From: Streptomyces umbrinus
GTDB lineage: Bacteria > Actinomycetota > Actinomycetes > Streptomycetales > Streptomycetaceae
NCBI RefSeq assembly: GCF_030817415.1
Contig: NZ_JAUSZI010000002.1
Span: 7,750,001 to 7,814,000 of the forward strand
DNA length: 64,000 nucleotides
Reading direction: 5' to 3'
The position numbers and the translations under genes are program-made. The notes under the pieces were generated by a model, which did no database searches, had not been told where the DNA came from, and saw only the letters and a list, made by a program, of their open reading frames with translations. Within the stretch, counting starts at the first letter, position 1. Each line of letters begins with the position of its first letter. Below, piece after piece: positions 16,901 through 24,897 of the stretch.

Positions 16901-18175
16901 GGCATCGTCGTCATCGACTTCATCGACATGGTCCTGGAGTCCAACCGCGATCTGGTGCTGCGCCGCCTCCTGGAGTGCCTGGGACGCGACCGTACGAAGC
17001 ACCAGGTCGCCGAGGTGACCTCGCTGGGCCTCGTCCAGATGACCCGTAAGCGGGTCGGCCAGGGCCTGTTGGAGTCGTTCTCCGAGACCTGTGTCCACTG
17101 CAACGGCCGTGGCGTGATCGTGCACATGGAGCAGCCGACCTCCGCCGGAGGCGGCGGCAAGCGCAAGAAGCGCGGCCGTGGCGGCGCCGAGCAGACCCAC
17201 GACCACGAGCACACGCACGAGACGGAGACGGCCGAGCCCGACGAGACGGCGGCCGAGGTCGCCGCGGAGGCCGCCGAGCCGGTCGCGCTGCCCGAGCCCG
17301 AGTTCGTACCGGACGAGGATCTCTACAGCAGTGCCGCCGAGGCGGAGGCCGCGGCCACGCGTGGCCGTTCGCGGCGCCGTGCCGGCCGGCGTGCGTCGGC
17401 CCCCGCGGGCGCGCCGAGGTCCGAGAGCCGTCGGTCCGAGCGCCGCTCGGAGGCTCCGACGGCCCAGTCCGTGACGTCGCAGGACGAGGCCGAGCGTCCC
17501 GTGCAGCCGGAGCAGGCCGCCACCGCGCAGGCCGAGCCCGTCGCCGCCGAGGACCCGGTGGTCGAGGCCCCCGCGGCCGAGGCCCCTGCCCTCGACGACG
17601 CCGCGCCCAAGGGGCGTACGCGCCGTCGGGCGACCCGCAAGGCCACCGCGCCGGCCGGTTCGCCCAAGGCCGCGGAGGAGACCGTGGTGACCGTCACCGA
17701 GCCGGTCGCCGCCCCCGTCGAGTCCAAGGCGGAGCCGGTCGCCGAGCCCGAGCCGCAGCCGGAGCCCGCCACGGACAGCGCCGCCCCGCCGCGGGCGCGC
17801 CGCCGTGCGGTCCGCAAGGCCACCGCTCCCACCGCGCCCGCGGAGACCGCCGTCATGGTCGTCCCCTCGGCCTCGGCGGAGGCTCCCGCGGAAGCCCGGA
17901 CGGAGGCCGCCGAGGCGCCTGCCGAGGCCCCCGCGGAGGCGACCGGCGACGGAGAGGCCCCGGCCAAGAAGACGGCCCGTAAGGCGGCCAAGAAGGCGCC
18001 CGCGAAGAAGGCCGCCGCGAAGAAGACGACGGCCAAGAAGACGGCCGCCAAGAAGACCGTGGCCAAGAAGACGGCGAAGACCGCCAAGACGGCCACGAAG
18101 TCGACGTCGAAGAAGACCGCGGCGGCGGAGCAGCAGACTCCGTCCACCGTCACGGCCTCCACCGACGAGGGCTGA
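13994..18175 (+). CDS. rne: Ribonuclease E/G family endoribonuclease
   Basis: A 1393-residue endoribonuclease that cuts single-stranded A/U-rich RNA and drives mRNA decay and rRNA/tRNA maturation. The catalytic core begins near residue 615 (RVPIITEAEFLARREAVERV), contains an S1-like region, and has the two metal-binding aspartates D931 (IVIDVNTGKF) and D975 (IDFIDM), 44 residues apart as in E. coli RNase E (43). C1033xxC1036 (CVHC) is the zinc link for tetramerisation. Both flanks are disordered: an E/A-rich N-arm with four arginine motifs and a C-arm with three more, ending in a lysine/alanine tail. The ATG at 13994 is preferred over upstream frame because of ACGGGAGA before it. Actinomycete RNase E/G has this central core flanked by arms. 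Confidence 0.93.
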   Translation: MLEPTEPAEPSKGSENSTPSDTLPPRRRRRAASRPAGPPAGNTEGESVAETTAPAIPAVSSTDLATEEPEETEEAAVAAEAVTAEKAATETSVTDAPAAEAAAPAVQEEPAAEEAAPAPRTRRRATRRASAPAGAPQAAETAQTAGPDETVATAVSEEAVAAAPAVQAEPEAPAAEPVAEEAAPAPRTRRRATRRATAPAGAPTENSTEAAEAVVTTTTAPAAAEAEEAPAVEAEDAAPKGRTRRRATRRATAPTGAPQAEAETPVTAPAEADAEPARRATPPEAERAETPTATEPVEADVRDERREAPVAAAKNDRAPEADTTADAEDGAPRRARRRATRKAAGGFAAPAPDKSTETEKDSSRRPARPAVAVFQAPVFTEPMFQTPERAAAAAAAAEAAEEPGAPEDMVEPVQEAAAPVAEEETGGSRRRRRRKAEEPAAPVAEAPEPEEEPVDEESAEDTADDSAEGDDGEETGSRRRRRRGGRRRRRGESAEADGDSAEGDDYAAEQSEQAAQDAEDTAEQTEEDAEDEREESGGSSSSRRRRRRRRRAGDSSGEAESGDNDPERTVVKVREPRSKKEERSDASDEVQSIKGSTRLEAKKQRRREGREQGRRRVPIITEAEFLARREAVERVMVVRQSGERTQIGVLEDNVLVEHYVNKEQATSYVGNVYLGKVQNVLPSMEAAFIDIGKGRNAVLYAGEVNFEALGMANGPRRIESALKSGQSVLVQVTKDPIGHKGARLTSQVSLPGRYLVYVPEGSMTGISRKLPDTERARLKTILKKIVPEDAGVIVRTAAEGASEDELRRDVERLQAQWEDIQKKAKGGGGSNAPTLLYGEPDMTVRVVRDIFNEDFTKVIVSGDEAWDTIHGYVAHVAPDLADRLSRWTSEVDVFATYRIDEQLAKALDRKVWLPSGGSLVIDKTEAMIVIDVNTGKFTGQGGNLEETVTRNNLEAAEEIVRQLRLRDLGGIVVIDFIDMVLESNRDLVLRRLLECLGRDRTKHQVAEVTSLGLVQMTRKRVGQGLLESFSETCVHCNGRGVIVHMEQPTSAGGGGKRKKRGRGGAEQTHDHEHTHETETAEPDETAAEVAAEAAEPVALPEPEFVPDEDLYSSAAEAEAAATRGRSRRRAGRRASAPAGAPRSESRRSERRSEAPTAQSVTSQDEAERPVQPEQAATAQAEPVAAEDPVVEAPAAEAPALDDAAPKGRTRRRATRKATAPAGSPKAAEETVVTVTEPVAAPVESKAEPVAEPEPQPEPATDSAAPPRARRRAVRKATAPTAPAETAVMVVPSASAEAPAEARTEAAEAPAEAPAEATGDGEAPAKKTARKAAKKAPAKKAAAKKTTAKKTAAKKTVAKKTAKTAKTATKSTSKKTAAAEQQTPSTVTASTDEG
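14348..15035 (+). repeat. Arginine-rich motif repeats, RNase E N-arm
   Basis: Four copies of the motif (P/K)(R/G)RTRRRATRR(A/T)xAPAGAP occur near 14348, 14549, 14708 and 14986, separated by acidic alanine/glutamate spacers. The first two and the third share long stretches at the DNA level. Such basic patches usually bind RNA. Confidence 0.85.
17359..18120 (+). repeat. Arginine-rich repeats and H1-like lysine tail, RNase E C-arm
   Basis: Three further copies of the arginine motif occur near 17359, 17604 and 17784, matching those of the N-arm. From about 17966 the sequence becomes a run of AKK(T/A)A units resembling histone H1 and mycobacterial HupB tails, ending shortly before the stop. Confidence 0.85.
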
Positions 18176-18194
18176 GCACCCGCGTAACCGAAGA

Positions 18195-18233
18195 CGCCCC
18201 CTGGCCCGCGGTCCGACTGCGGGCCAGGGGGCG
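18195..18233 (+). terminator. Terminator after rne
   Basis: A perfect 15-bp stem (CGCCCCCTGGCCCGC with its complement) and nine-base loop begins 20 bases after the rne stop and is followed by TTCGG. Confidence 0.9.
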
Positions 18234-18453
18234 TTCGGCTGCTCGGACGACGCTCCGTCAGGGGAACCGAACTGCCGTGACTTCTGCCCGATTTGGGGCC
18301 CCTGACATGTTTTCAGGAGCATCACGGTCATCACAATTACCCCCCGCCTCTTGGAAGGCGATCATCTACCTGTAAAACTCATGCAGTCATAGGCGTGAAC
18401 ACACGGGTGCGCGTTGGGGAGAACGCTCACACGTGTCAGGGGAGGGGATTGCA

Positions 18454-19806
18454 ATGGCGCGCGTGCGCCTGAAGGGCACTGGGCGACACCGTGCCGTAAA
18501 GCCGGTCAAGGGCGGGCGCCAGGCCGTCGCGCTGGCGACGGTACTGTCCGCGGCGGGCGGACAGGCCGTCATGTCGGCGGGTACCGCGCAGGCCGTGGAC
18601 AACCCGGCGTGGACCGAGGGGCCGATCTTCAACGACCCGCTCGGCACGGCCGACGAGCAGACCGCGATCCGTACGAGGCTCATCGAGCTGACGAACGCGG
18701 CGCTGCCCGGCTCCACGATCAAGGTCGCGGTCTACCACGTGTGGGAGGCCTCGGTCGTCAACGCGCTCGTGGCGGCCAAGAACCGCGGCGTCGACGTCCA
18801 GGTGCTGCTCGACGAGTCCAGCATCAGCGACCGCCCCACCAACACCGCGTACGGCACGCTGGCCTCGGGGCTCGGCACGGACCGTACGCAGAGTTCGTAC
18901 GTCGCGACCTGCCCGGAGAACAAGTCGTGCCTCGGCGACCCGAGGTTCGGGCAGTCGATCATGCACAACAAGTTCTGGCTGTTCTCGGCGGTCAAGGGCG
19001 CCACGAACGTGGTCGTCGAGACCACCTCGAACTCCACGCCGTCGGCGCACACCAAGTTCTTCAACGACGCGCTGCTGCTGCCGAACAACCCGACGATGTA
19101 CGACGCGTACGCGGACTACTTCGACACGATGGTCGCGCAGGACTGGGAGTCCTGGAACTACCGCACGGTGAGCAACGGCCTCTACAAGGCGTACTTCTTC
19201 CCGCGGGCCGGCAACACCCGGGCCACCGACACGGTGTACTCGATCCTCAACAACGTGACCTGCAAGTACAAGGACACCGCGGGGGTCACGCAGTCGACCA
19301 AGGTCCGGGTGGCGATCTTCAAGATCACACGGCTGGCCATCGCGGAGAAGCTGGTCTCGCTGAAGAAGGCGGGCTGCTCCGTGAGCATCGTCTACGCGGA
19401 GTCGGACAGCGCCAAGAGCAGCGGTGGTACGGCGGGCACGTGGGAGAAGCTGCACACCACCGGCGGTCCGACCGTGCGCTGCTACAACGACGACCGGGAC
19501 CCGCTGAACCCCGGCCAGAAGCTGTCGACGCCGTACATCATCCACTCCAAGTACATCCTCATCGAGGGCATGTACGACGGCGTGAAGAACAAGGTCAGCT
19601 TCACCGGCTCCGGCAACTACACGGGCCCGGCGCTGCGCGAGAACGACGAGTCGATCGTGAAGGTCGACGACGACGCCGTGCACGACATGTACAAGGTCCA
19701 CTTCGACCGGGTGGCCAAGGCGGCCTACCCGGGCACCGCGGACACCACGGACCTGTGCAAGGGCGTGAAGCCGCTGCCCGACGACGGTGAGAAGCCGACC
19801 ACGTAG
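18454..19806 (+). CDS. Secreted phospholipase D-like protein
   Basis: A 450-residue exported protein with two HxK half-motifs of the phospholipase D superfamily: H171-N-K173 (IMHNKFWLF) and H364-S-K366 (IIHSKYILIEG), each followed by a short segment with N or SGN residues (TTSNST; TGSGNYTG) in place of the usual HxKxxxxD aspartate. The N-terminus is basic (ARVRLKGTGRHR), then hydrophobic, ending in AGTAQA, a good signal-peptidase site near residue 46. The two half-sites form one active centre in the family, which cleaves phosphodiesters of phospholipids or nucleic acids. The ATG at 18454 has GGAGGGG seven bases upstream. It sits alone between terminators. The substrate is unknown. Confidence 0.85.
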   Translation: MARVRLKGTGRHRAVKPVKGGRQAVALATVLSAAGGQAVMSAGTAQAVDNPAWTEGPIFNDPLGTADEQTAIRTRLIELTNAALPGSTIKVAVYHVWEASVVNALVAAKNRGVDVQVLLDESSISDRPTNTAYGTLASGLGTDRTQSSYVATCPENKSCLGDPRFGQSIMHNKFWLFSAVKGATNVVVETTSNSTPSAHTKFFNDALLLPNNPTMYDAYADYFDTMVAQDWESWNYRTVSNGLYKAYFFPRAGNTRATDTVYSILNNVTCKYKDTAGVTQSTKVRVAIFKITRLAIAEKLVSLKKAGCSVSIVYAESDSAKSSGGTAGTWEKLHTTGGPTVRCYNDDRDPLNPGQKLSTPYIIHSKYILIEGMYDGVKNKVSFTGSGNYTGPALRENDESIVKVDDDAVHDMYKVHFDRVAKAAYPGTADTTDLCKGVKPLPDDGEKPTT

Positions 19807-19835
19807 GACCTGGTCAGGTCCTGGTGAGGAGCCGC

Positions 19836-19865
19836 CCCCGACCCGGTTTGACCCCCAGGTCGGGG
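19836..19865 (+). terminator. Terminator after the PLD-like gene
   Basis: CCCCGACC and GGTCGGGG form an eight-base stem with a 14-base loop 30 bases after the stop and ahead of the ribosomal protein promoter region. Confidence 0.65.
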
Positions 19866-20015
19866 CCCCGTAACCTTGACCCTCGGTGTGTTCACTGACG
19901 CACCGCATTCCCGTAAACCTCTTCCTCCCGGTGGCTCGCGCCCCGGGAGAGGCCGCCTGCTTTCCTCGGCGGCTGGACTGCGGGGATTCCGATTTCGAGC
20001 GAGAGAGAGATCCGC

Positions 20016-20336
20016 GTGTACGCCATCGTGCGCAGCGGTGGTCGCCAGCACAAGGTTGCTGTCGGCGACATCGTTGAGGTTGACAAGATTTCCACTGCCA
20101 AGGTTGGCGACACGGTCGAGCTCTCGACCCTGCTCGTTGTCGACGGCGACGCCGTGACGAGCGACCCGTGGGTCCTCGCCGGCATCAAGGTCCAGGCCGA
20201 GATCGTGGATCACCACAAGGGTGTGAAGATCGACATCCTTCGCTACAAGAACAAGACCGGCTACCGCCGTCGTCAGGGCCACCGCCAGCAGTACACGGCG
20301 ATCAAGGTCACTGAGATCCCCGCGGCTGCGAAGTAA
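20016..20336 (+). CDS. rplU: 50S ribosomal protein L21
   Basis: A 106-residue ribosomal protein that binds 23S rRNA in the large subunit. The N-terminus [17 protein letters not shown] and C-terminus ([15 protein letters not shown]) are the L21 signature. GTG at 20016 is preceded by GAGAGAGA. It is the first gene of the conserved rplU-rpmA-obg operon and ends 14 bases before rpmA. A 150-base leader precedes it; no known leader motif was recognised there. Confidence 0.97.
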   Translation: MYAIVRSGGRQHKVAVGDIVEVDKISTAKVGDTVELSTLLVVDGDAVTSDPWVLAGIKVQAEIVDHHKGVKIDILRYKNKTGYRRRQGHRQQYTAIKVTEIPAAAK

Positions 20337-20350
20337 GGGACTGAGGAGAG

Positions 20351-20605
20351 ATGGCACACAAGAAGGGCGCATCGTCCACCCGGAACGGTCGCGACTCCAA
20401 TGCTCAGCGGCTCGGCGTGAAGCGCTTCGGCGGTCAGGTCGTCAACGCCGGTGAGATCCTGGTCCGCCAGCGCGGCACCCACTTCCACCCCGGCGCGAGC
20501 GTCGGCCGCGGCAAGGACGACACGCTGTTCGCCCTCGCCGCCGGTGCGGTGGAGTTCGGTACTCACCGTGGCCGCAAGGTCGTGAACATCGTTCCGGTCG
20601 CCTGA
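20351..20605 (+). CDS. rpmA: 50S ribosomal protein L27
   Basis: An 84-residue large-subunit protein located near the peptidyl-transferase centre. [20 protein letters not shown] at the N-terminus is diagnostic; there is no cleavable extension of the kind found in Firmicutes. GGAGAG lies seven bases before the ATG. A hairpin follows the stop, so part of the transcription may end before obg. Confidence 0.97.
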   Translation: MAHKKGASSTRNGRDSNAQRLGVKRFGGQVVNAGEILVRQRGTHFHPGASVGRGKDDTLFALAAGAVEFGTHRGRKVVNIVPVA

Positions 20606-20620
20606 CCGGATCTTTCGCGA

Positions 20621-20656
20621 GGCGGACCTCACTTCCCGTACGGGAAGCGGGTCCGC
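20621..20656 (+). terminator. Terminator between rpmA and obg
   Basis: GGCGGACC pairs with GGTCCGCC around an inner palindrome CTTCCCGTACGGGAAG, followed by TTTCGCG and TTTT. It probably attenuates read-through from rplU-rpmA into obg. Confidence 0.85.
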
Positions 20657-20753
20657 CTTTCGCGTGTTTTAACTGAGTAGTGATCACTGAGCGGCGAATG
20701 CCGCCGGGTGATCATCGATGAGAGATTTCCGTACGTAACTGGAGGCACATCCC

Positions 20754-22190
20754 ATGACCACCTTCGTGGACCGCGTCGAGCTGCATGTCGCCGCGGGTAG
20801 CGGAGGTCACGGCTGTGCCTCCGTCCACCGTGAGAAGTTCAAGCCGCTCGGCGGCCCGGACGGCGGCAACGGCGGCCGTGGCGGTGACGTGATCCTGGTC
20901 GTCGACCAGTCCGTCACCACCCTCCTCGACTACCACCACTCCCCGCACCGCAAGGCCACCAGCGGCAAGCCCGGCGAGGGCGACAACCGCTCCGGCAAGG
21001 ACGGCCAGGACCTGGTCCTGCCGGTGCCGGACGGCACGGTGATCCAGGACAAGGCGGGGAACGTACTCGCGGACCTGGTGGGCCAGGGCACGACCTACGT
21101 CGCCGCACAGGGCGGCCGGGGCGGCCTCGGCAACGCGGCGCTGGCCTCGGCCCGCCGCAAGGCGCCCGGCTTCGCGCTGCTCGGCGTGCCCGGTGACCTC
21201 CGGGACATCGTCCTGGAGCTGAAGACCGTCGCGGACGTCGCGCTCGTCGGCTACCCGAGCGCGGGCAAGTCCTCGCTGATCTCGGTCCTGTCGGCCGCCA
21301 AGCCGAAGATCGCGGACTACCCGTTCACGACCCTCGTCCCCAACCTCGGTGTGGTGACGGCGGGTTCGACCGTCTACACGATCGCGGACGTGCCGGGACT
21401 GATCCCCGGGGCGAGCCAGGGCAAGGGCCTCGGCCTGGAGTTCCTGCGCCATGTGGAGCGCTGCGAGGTGCTCGTCCACGTCCTCGACACGGCGACCCTG
21501 GAGTCCGACCGCGACCCGGTCTCCGACCTCGACATCATCGAGGAGGAGCTGAAGCAGTACGGCGGCCTCGGCAACCGGCCGCGTCTCGTCGTCCTCAACA
21601 AGATCGACGTGACGGACGGCAAGGACCTGGCCGAGATGGTCCGGCCGGACCTGGAGGCGCGCGGCTACCAGGTCTTCGAAGTCTCGGCGGTGGCCCACAC
21701 AGGCCTCAAGGAACTCTCCTTCGCCCTCGCCGGCATGGTCGCGGCGGCCCGTGCGGCGAAGCCCGAGGAGGAGGCCACCCGTATCGTCATCCGCCCGAAG
21801 GCGGTCGACGACGCCGGCTTCACGGTGGTCCAGGAGGAGGACGGACTCTACCGCGTACGGGGCGAGAAGCCCGAGCGCTGGGTCCGGCAGACCGACTTCA
21901 GCAACGACGAGGCCGTCGGCTACCTCGCCGACCGGCTCAACCGCCTCGGTGTGGAGGACGCGCTGATGAAGGCGGGTGCCCGGCACGGTGACGGGGTCGC
22001 CATCGGACCCGAGGACAACGCGGTCGTCTTCGACTGGGAGCCGACGGTCATGGCCGGGGCCGAGATGCTCGGTCGCCGGGGTGAGGACCATCGGTTCGAG
22101 GCGCCTCGGCCCGCCGTCACTCGGCGGCGCGAGAAGCAGGCGGAGCGGGACGAGGCGGACCAGGAGTTCGACGACTTCGACCCGTTCTAG
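20754..22190 (+). CDS. obgE: GTPase Obg/CgtA
   Basis: A 478-residue GTPase of the Obg family, implicated in 50S subunit maturation, stringent response and, in Streptomyces, aerial mycelium and sporulation control. Order of domains: glycine-rich Obg domain (residues 1-~158, [20 protein letters not shown]), G domain with Walker [10 protein letters not shown], switch [13 protein letters not shown] and a C-terminal OCT domain (~340-420). The last ~40 residues are charged and end DFDPF. An ATG with GGAGG ten bases ahead fixes the start. It follows rplU-rpmA with its own ~100-base upstream gap. Confidence 0.97.
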   Translation: MTTFVDRVELHVAAGSGGHGCASVHREKFKPLGGPDGGNGGRGGDVILVVDQSVTTLLDYHHSPHRKATSGKPGEGDNRSGKDGQDLVLPVPDGTVIQDKAGNVLADLVGQGTTYVAAQGGRGGLGNAALASARRKAPGFALLGVPGDLRDIVLELKTVADVALVGYPSAGKSSLISVLSAAKPKIADYPFTTLVPNLGVVTAGSTVYTIADVPGLIPGASQGKGLGLEFLRHVERCEVLVHVLDTATLESDRDPVSDLDIIEEELKQYGGLGNRPRLVVLNKIDVTDGKDLAEMVRPDLEARGYQVFEVSAVAHTGLKELSFALAGMVAAARAAKPEEEATRIVIRPKAVDDAGFTVVQEEDGLYRVRGEKPERWVRQTDFSNDEAVGYLADRLNRLGVEDALMKAGARHGDGVAIGPEDNAVVFDWEPTVMAGAEMLGRRGEDHRFEAPRPAVTRRREKQAERDEADQEFDDFDPF

Positions 22191-22213
22191 ACCGCAACCG
22201 ACCAAAACCGGGG

Positions 22214-22372
22214 GCTCCGCCCCCAGGCCCCCACGGTCTGTGTGTTCACCGCGGGCCGGTGGGGGCCGTTCGCGCAGTTCCCCGTGCCCCTAAAAGCGAC
22301 AGGTGACCGTTGGCGGGAAGCGGCACGTGACCGCCGACCCCAGCCATCTTCAGGGGCGCGGGGAACTGCGCG
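22214..22372. repeat. Streptomyces-type intergenic repeats
   Basis: GCTCCGCCCCCAGGCCCCC at 22214-22232 recurs at 55705-55723. Further on, 22271-22296 (CGCGCAGTTCCCC then GTGCCCCTAAAAG) is inverted and nearly complementary to 22348-22372, forming a long imperfect stem with a ~50-base loop. Such GC-rich dispersed palindromes are widespread between Streptomyces genes. The 230-base gap between obg and the next terminator holds no gene. Confidence 0.75.
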
Positions 22373-22420
22373 ACCAGCGCCCACTCACCCGCAGCCGAAA
22401 ACGTACGCAAGCAAAACAGG

Positions 22421-22451
22421 AAGAGGGCCCGGAGAAACTCCGGGCCCTCTT
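22421..22451. terminator. Bidirectional terminator
   Basis: A perfect 14-bp stem AAGAGGGCCCGGAG/CTCCGGGCCCTCTT with a three-base loop lies between the convergent obg and glycerophosphotransferase genes. It has T-rich flanks on the minus-strand side. Confidence 0.92.
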
Positions 22452-22475
22452 CCTATGTGCTCCCCGCGGCAGCGG

Positions 22476-24560
22476 CTACGCGTTGACGGAGTCGTCCGCC
22501 TCGTTCGGGTCCTGCGCAGCCTCCTCGGCCGCGTCCTCCTTGGCGGAGCGCGGGGAGGGGATCTCCGCGGCGAGGCGGGACTCCATGCGGACGCGCCGCT
22601 CGTCGGCGAGGGTGCAGAGGTCGTCGATCGCCGCATTGAAGCGGGCCAGCGACGGCGGGTCGGACGGGCCGAGCAGGTGCTCCTTGAGCTCGGCACGGGC
22701 CGCCGTGAAGTGGTCCTTCTCCGGGTGGCGGACCGACTCCAGAAGGGCCGGCACACCGCCCGCCTTGGGCGACAGGATGGCGCCCGCGGACACGGTCGGG
22801 AAGCCCGCGCGGAACGCCGCCTCGGACATCCCCGAGGTGTTGGCGACCGCGTACGGCTTCTCGCTCGACAGCCAGTCGGAGACGACCGACGAGACATCGC
22901 TGATCAGCAGGTCCGCCTGGTTGAAGCAGGCGAAGATGGCCGGCCGCGCGTCCGTGATGATCTGGTGCTCCCACTCCGGGAAGGATGCCCAGTAGGCCTT
23001 CTCCCAGGCCAGCGTGGCCTCGACGATGGCCGCCTCACGGTCGCCCCGCGGCGCCCCCTGGAGCAGCATCCGCTCCATCTCGTCCGCGCTCTCGCGGAAG
23101 TCGGTGGACGTGAGCTTGTCCAGCTCGGCCGTGCGGCGCGTCAGTTCGGCGGCGGCACCGGCGTCCGGACGGGCGCCCGACCGCAAGGCGCTGGCCTCGC
23201 GGATCATCGCCATGATGCGCTGGTTCGCGGCGCCCGCGCGCGGGTCGACGGAACCCGTCATCGGGTGCGGCTTGTAGAGGAGCCGTACGCCCTCGTCGGC
23301 GAGCAGCCGCTTCACGATGTTCTCGCCGGCCAGCACCACCGAGGTGTTGCCGGGGTTGCCGTCCCAGCCCTCCCACGTGGGGGCGTACAGCACGGTCGTG
23401 TACGTACCCGTGGGCGCCCCGGAGTAGGGGCGGATCGGCGCCAGCTGCGGGCGGCCGACCTCCACGATGTCCTTGTCCTCGACGCCGACCTCGGCCAGCG
23501 CGTACCGCTCGCGCGCCGCGGGACCGGCCACCCACACCTCGTCGTACGCCTTCGCGTACGGGTTGCAGGAGGACAGTTTGTCGGACTCGCCGTGGTTGAT
23601 GAAGGCGTGCTTGACCGTGGGGATGCGCAGGACCTGCGAGGTCTTCGCGGCGTTGGCCGGGTGCAGCATCATCTTCAGCGTCGAGTTCTCCAGCGAGAAC
23701 ATCGTCGAGACCTTGGGGAAGCAGATGACCGGGACGTCCGTGGCGTCGATCTTCTGCACCATGAAGCGCTCACGCAGCACGATCAGCGGCTTCGCGTCGA
23801 CCGAGGAGAGCGTGGAGAGCCACATGTTCGCCTGGTACGCGGAGGTCGTACCGCCCGAGAAGTACATGGCGACGGTCGGCCGGTAGTCGGCCAGCCACTT
23901 GTCCAGCCACTCCATGACCTTCTGCTCGCTCTTGGCGCGCTTCTTCGGCAGCAGCCAGGTGGCGAGGTAGGCCGTGCCGCCACCGATCAGGACGAGCGCG
24001 ATGCCGACGCCGATGGCGCCCCAGTACGCGTCCGTGGTGGCCGCGGTGACCATCAGGCCGGCCGTGGTCGGGATCGAGAAGGTGAGCAGGCGGTGACCCG
24101 GGCGGCGGGCCAGGACACGCGGCGGCGCGGCGCTCAGGTTCAGCGCGGACGCGTCGATGTTGCGGGTGACGATCGGCAGCGTACGAGTGCGGCGGACCAC
24201 GACCGCGGCGGCCTGGCAGGCGAAGTGCAGGGCGTAGAAGAGGCACAGCGCGACCAGCAGCGGAGCCTGCTCGCGCGTCGGGTTGATGCCCTCGATACGC
24301 AGGAGCCCCACCAGGATCAGCATGTCGCGCAGCAACTGCCGGACCGTGACATCGAAGCGGACCTTGCCCAGGAGTGAGAGCAGACCGGGGTCCCGGTACT
24401 GCAGGAACACGTCGAGGGCGAGCCCGGCGGCGCTCGCGGCGATGAACACCGGGACGTTCGGGAGCAGAGCGGAGACGATCTGCGCCGTGAAGAGCGCGAA
24501 CATCGAGAGCAGCGCCGACAGCTGCACGATGCGGCGGGGGGCGAGTCCGGCGGAGGGCAC
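22476..24560 (-). CDS. CDP-glycerol glycerophosphotransferase family membrane protein
   Basis: A 694-residue protein. Residues 1-~215 contain several hydrophobic helices; the rest is a cytosolic GT-B-like domain of the TagF/TagB type (Pfam glyphos_transf) that transfers glycerophosphate from CDP-glycerol to build teichoic-acid-like polymers. Visible family marks are HGESDK (histidine-glycine after the first half), LYAPTWEGW, YKPHPMTG (the second conserved histidine) and DLLISDVSSVVSDWL. The start is the GTG at 24560, with AGGAG about eight bases ahead. Typical TagF lacks the long hydrophobic N-terminus, so this is an actinobacterial variant. It is transcribed alone, opposite to proB, ending at a strong terminator. 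Confidence 0.85.
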   Translation of the reverse strand: MPSAGLAPRRIVQLSALLSMFALFTAQIVSALLPNVPVFIAASAAGLALDVFLQYRDPGLLSLLGKVRFDVTVRQLLRDMLILVGLLRIEGINPTREQAPLLVALCLFYALHFACQAAAVVVRRTRTLPIVTRNIDASALNLSAAPPRVLARRPGHRLLTFSIPTTAGLMVTAATTDAYWGAIGVGIALVLIGGGTAYLATWLLPKKRAKSEQKVMEWLDKWLADYRPTVAMYFSGGTTSAYQANMWLSTLSSVDAKPLIVLRERFMVQKIDATDVPVICFPKVSTMFSLENSTLKMMLHPANAAKTSQVLRIPTVKHAFINHGESDKLSSCNPYAKAYDEVWVAGPAARERYALAEVGVEDKDIVEVGRPQLAPIRPYSGAPTGTYTTVLYAPTWEGWDGNPGNTSVVLAGENIVKRLLADEGVRLLYKPHPMTGSVDPRAGAANQRIMAMIREASALRSGARPDAGAAAELTRRTAELDKLTSTDFRESADEMERMLLQGAPRGDREAAIVEATLAWEKAYWASFPEWEHQIITDARPAIFACFNQADLLISDVSSVVSDWLSSEKPYAVANTSGMSEAAFRAGFPTVSAGAILSPKAGGVPALLESVRHPEKDHFTAARAELKEHLLGPSDPPSLARFNAAIDDLCTLADERRVRMESRLAAEIPSPRSAKEDAAEEAAQDPNEADDSVNA

Positions 24561-24855
24561 GGAATGGGCTCCTGCGAGGGATGCGACGGATGGGGGGAAA
24601 CATGGGGGTCGGCCTCGTCATGCCTCGCGAATCCCCGCGATTTCTCGCGGATCCTCGTGCCAGCGGGAAGCCGATCCCTGACCGTATGACTTCGGCGGGC
24701 CCCCTAGCAATCTTGCGTGAGATCATTCACCGTATTTCGGGCTAAAAAGACTGGAACCTGTGAGCTGGTTCTCTCGTCTTCCTCACTCGGGTCTCCCGCG
24801 GCCCCCGGTCCGTCCGCCACTCGAAACGCGGCGGCGCCGGCCACCCTCGGTCACG
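24561..24855. other. Divergent promoter region
   Basis: About 300 bases between the minus-strand glycerophosphotransferase and proB hold no gene. The AT-rich patch 24710-24760 (TTGCGTGAGATCATTCACCG and following) is the likely promoter zone. A small palindromic stretch with CGCGA repeats occurs at 24625-24655. Confidence 0.4.
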
Positions 24856-24861
24856 TAGATT
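24856..24861 (+). promoter_or_regulatory. -10 box for proB
   Basis: TAGATT 37 bases before the proB GTG matches the Streptomyces -10 consensus. It predicts RNA starting near 24868 and a ~30-base leader. Confidence 0.5.
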
Positions 24862-24897
24862 GCACAGACCGGGCTGGTCGGAACATTGGGGTACAGC

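Noticed and set aside
13691..18334. A 1547-codon open frame on the minus strand across rne.
   Set aside because: Its composition is leucine/glycine/arginine repeats that mirror the RNase E repeats on the other strand; no domain is visible.
19876..20157. Short open frames before and overlapping rplU.
   Set aside because: They overlap the unambiguous L21 gene in other frames and have no family resemblance.
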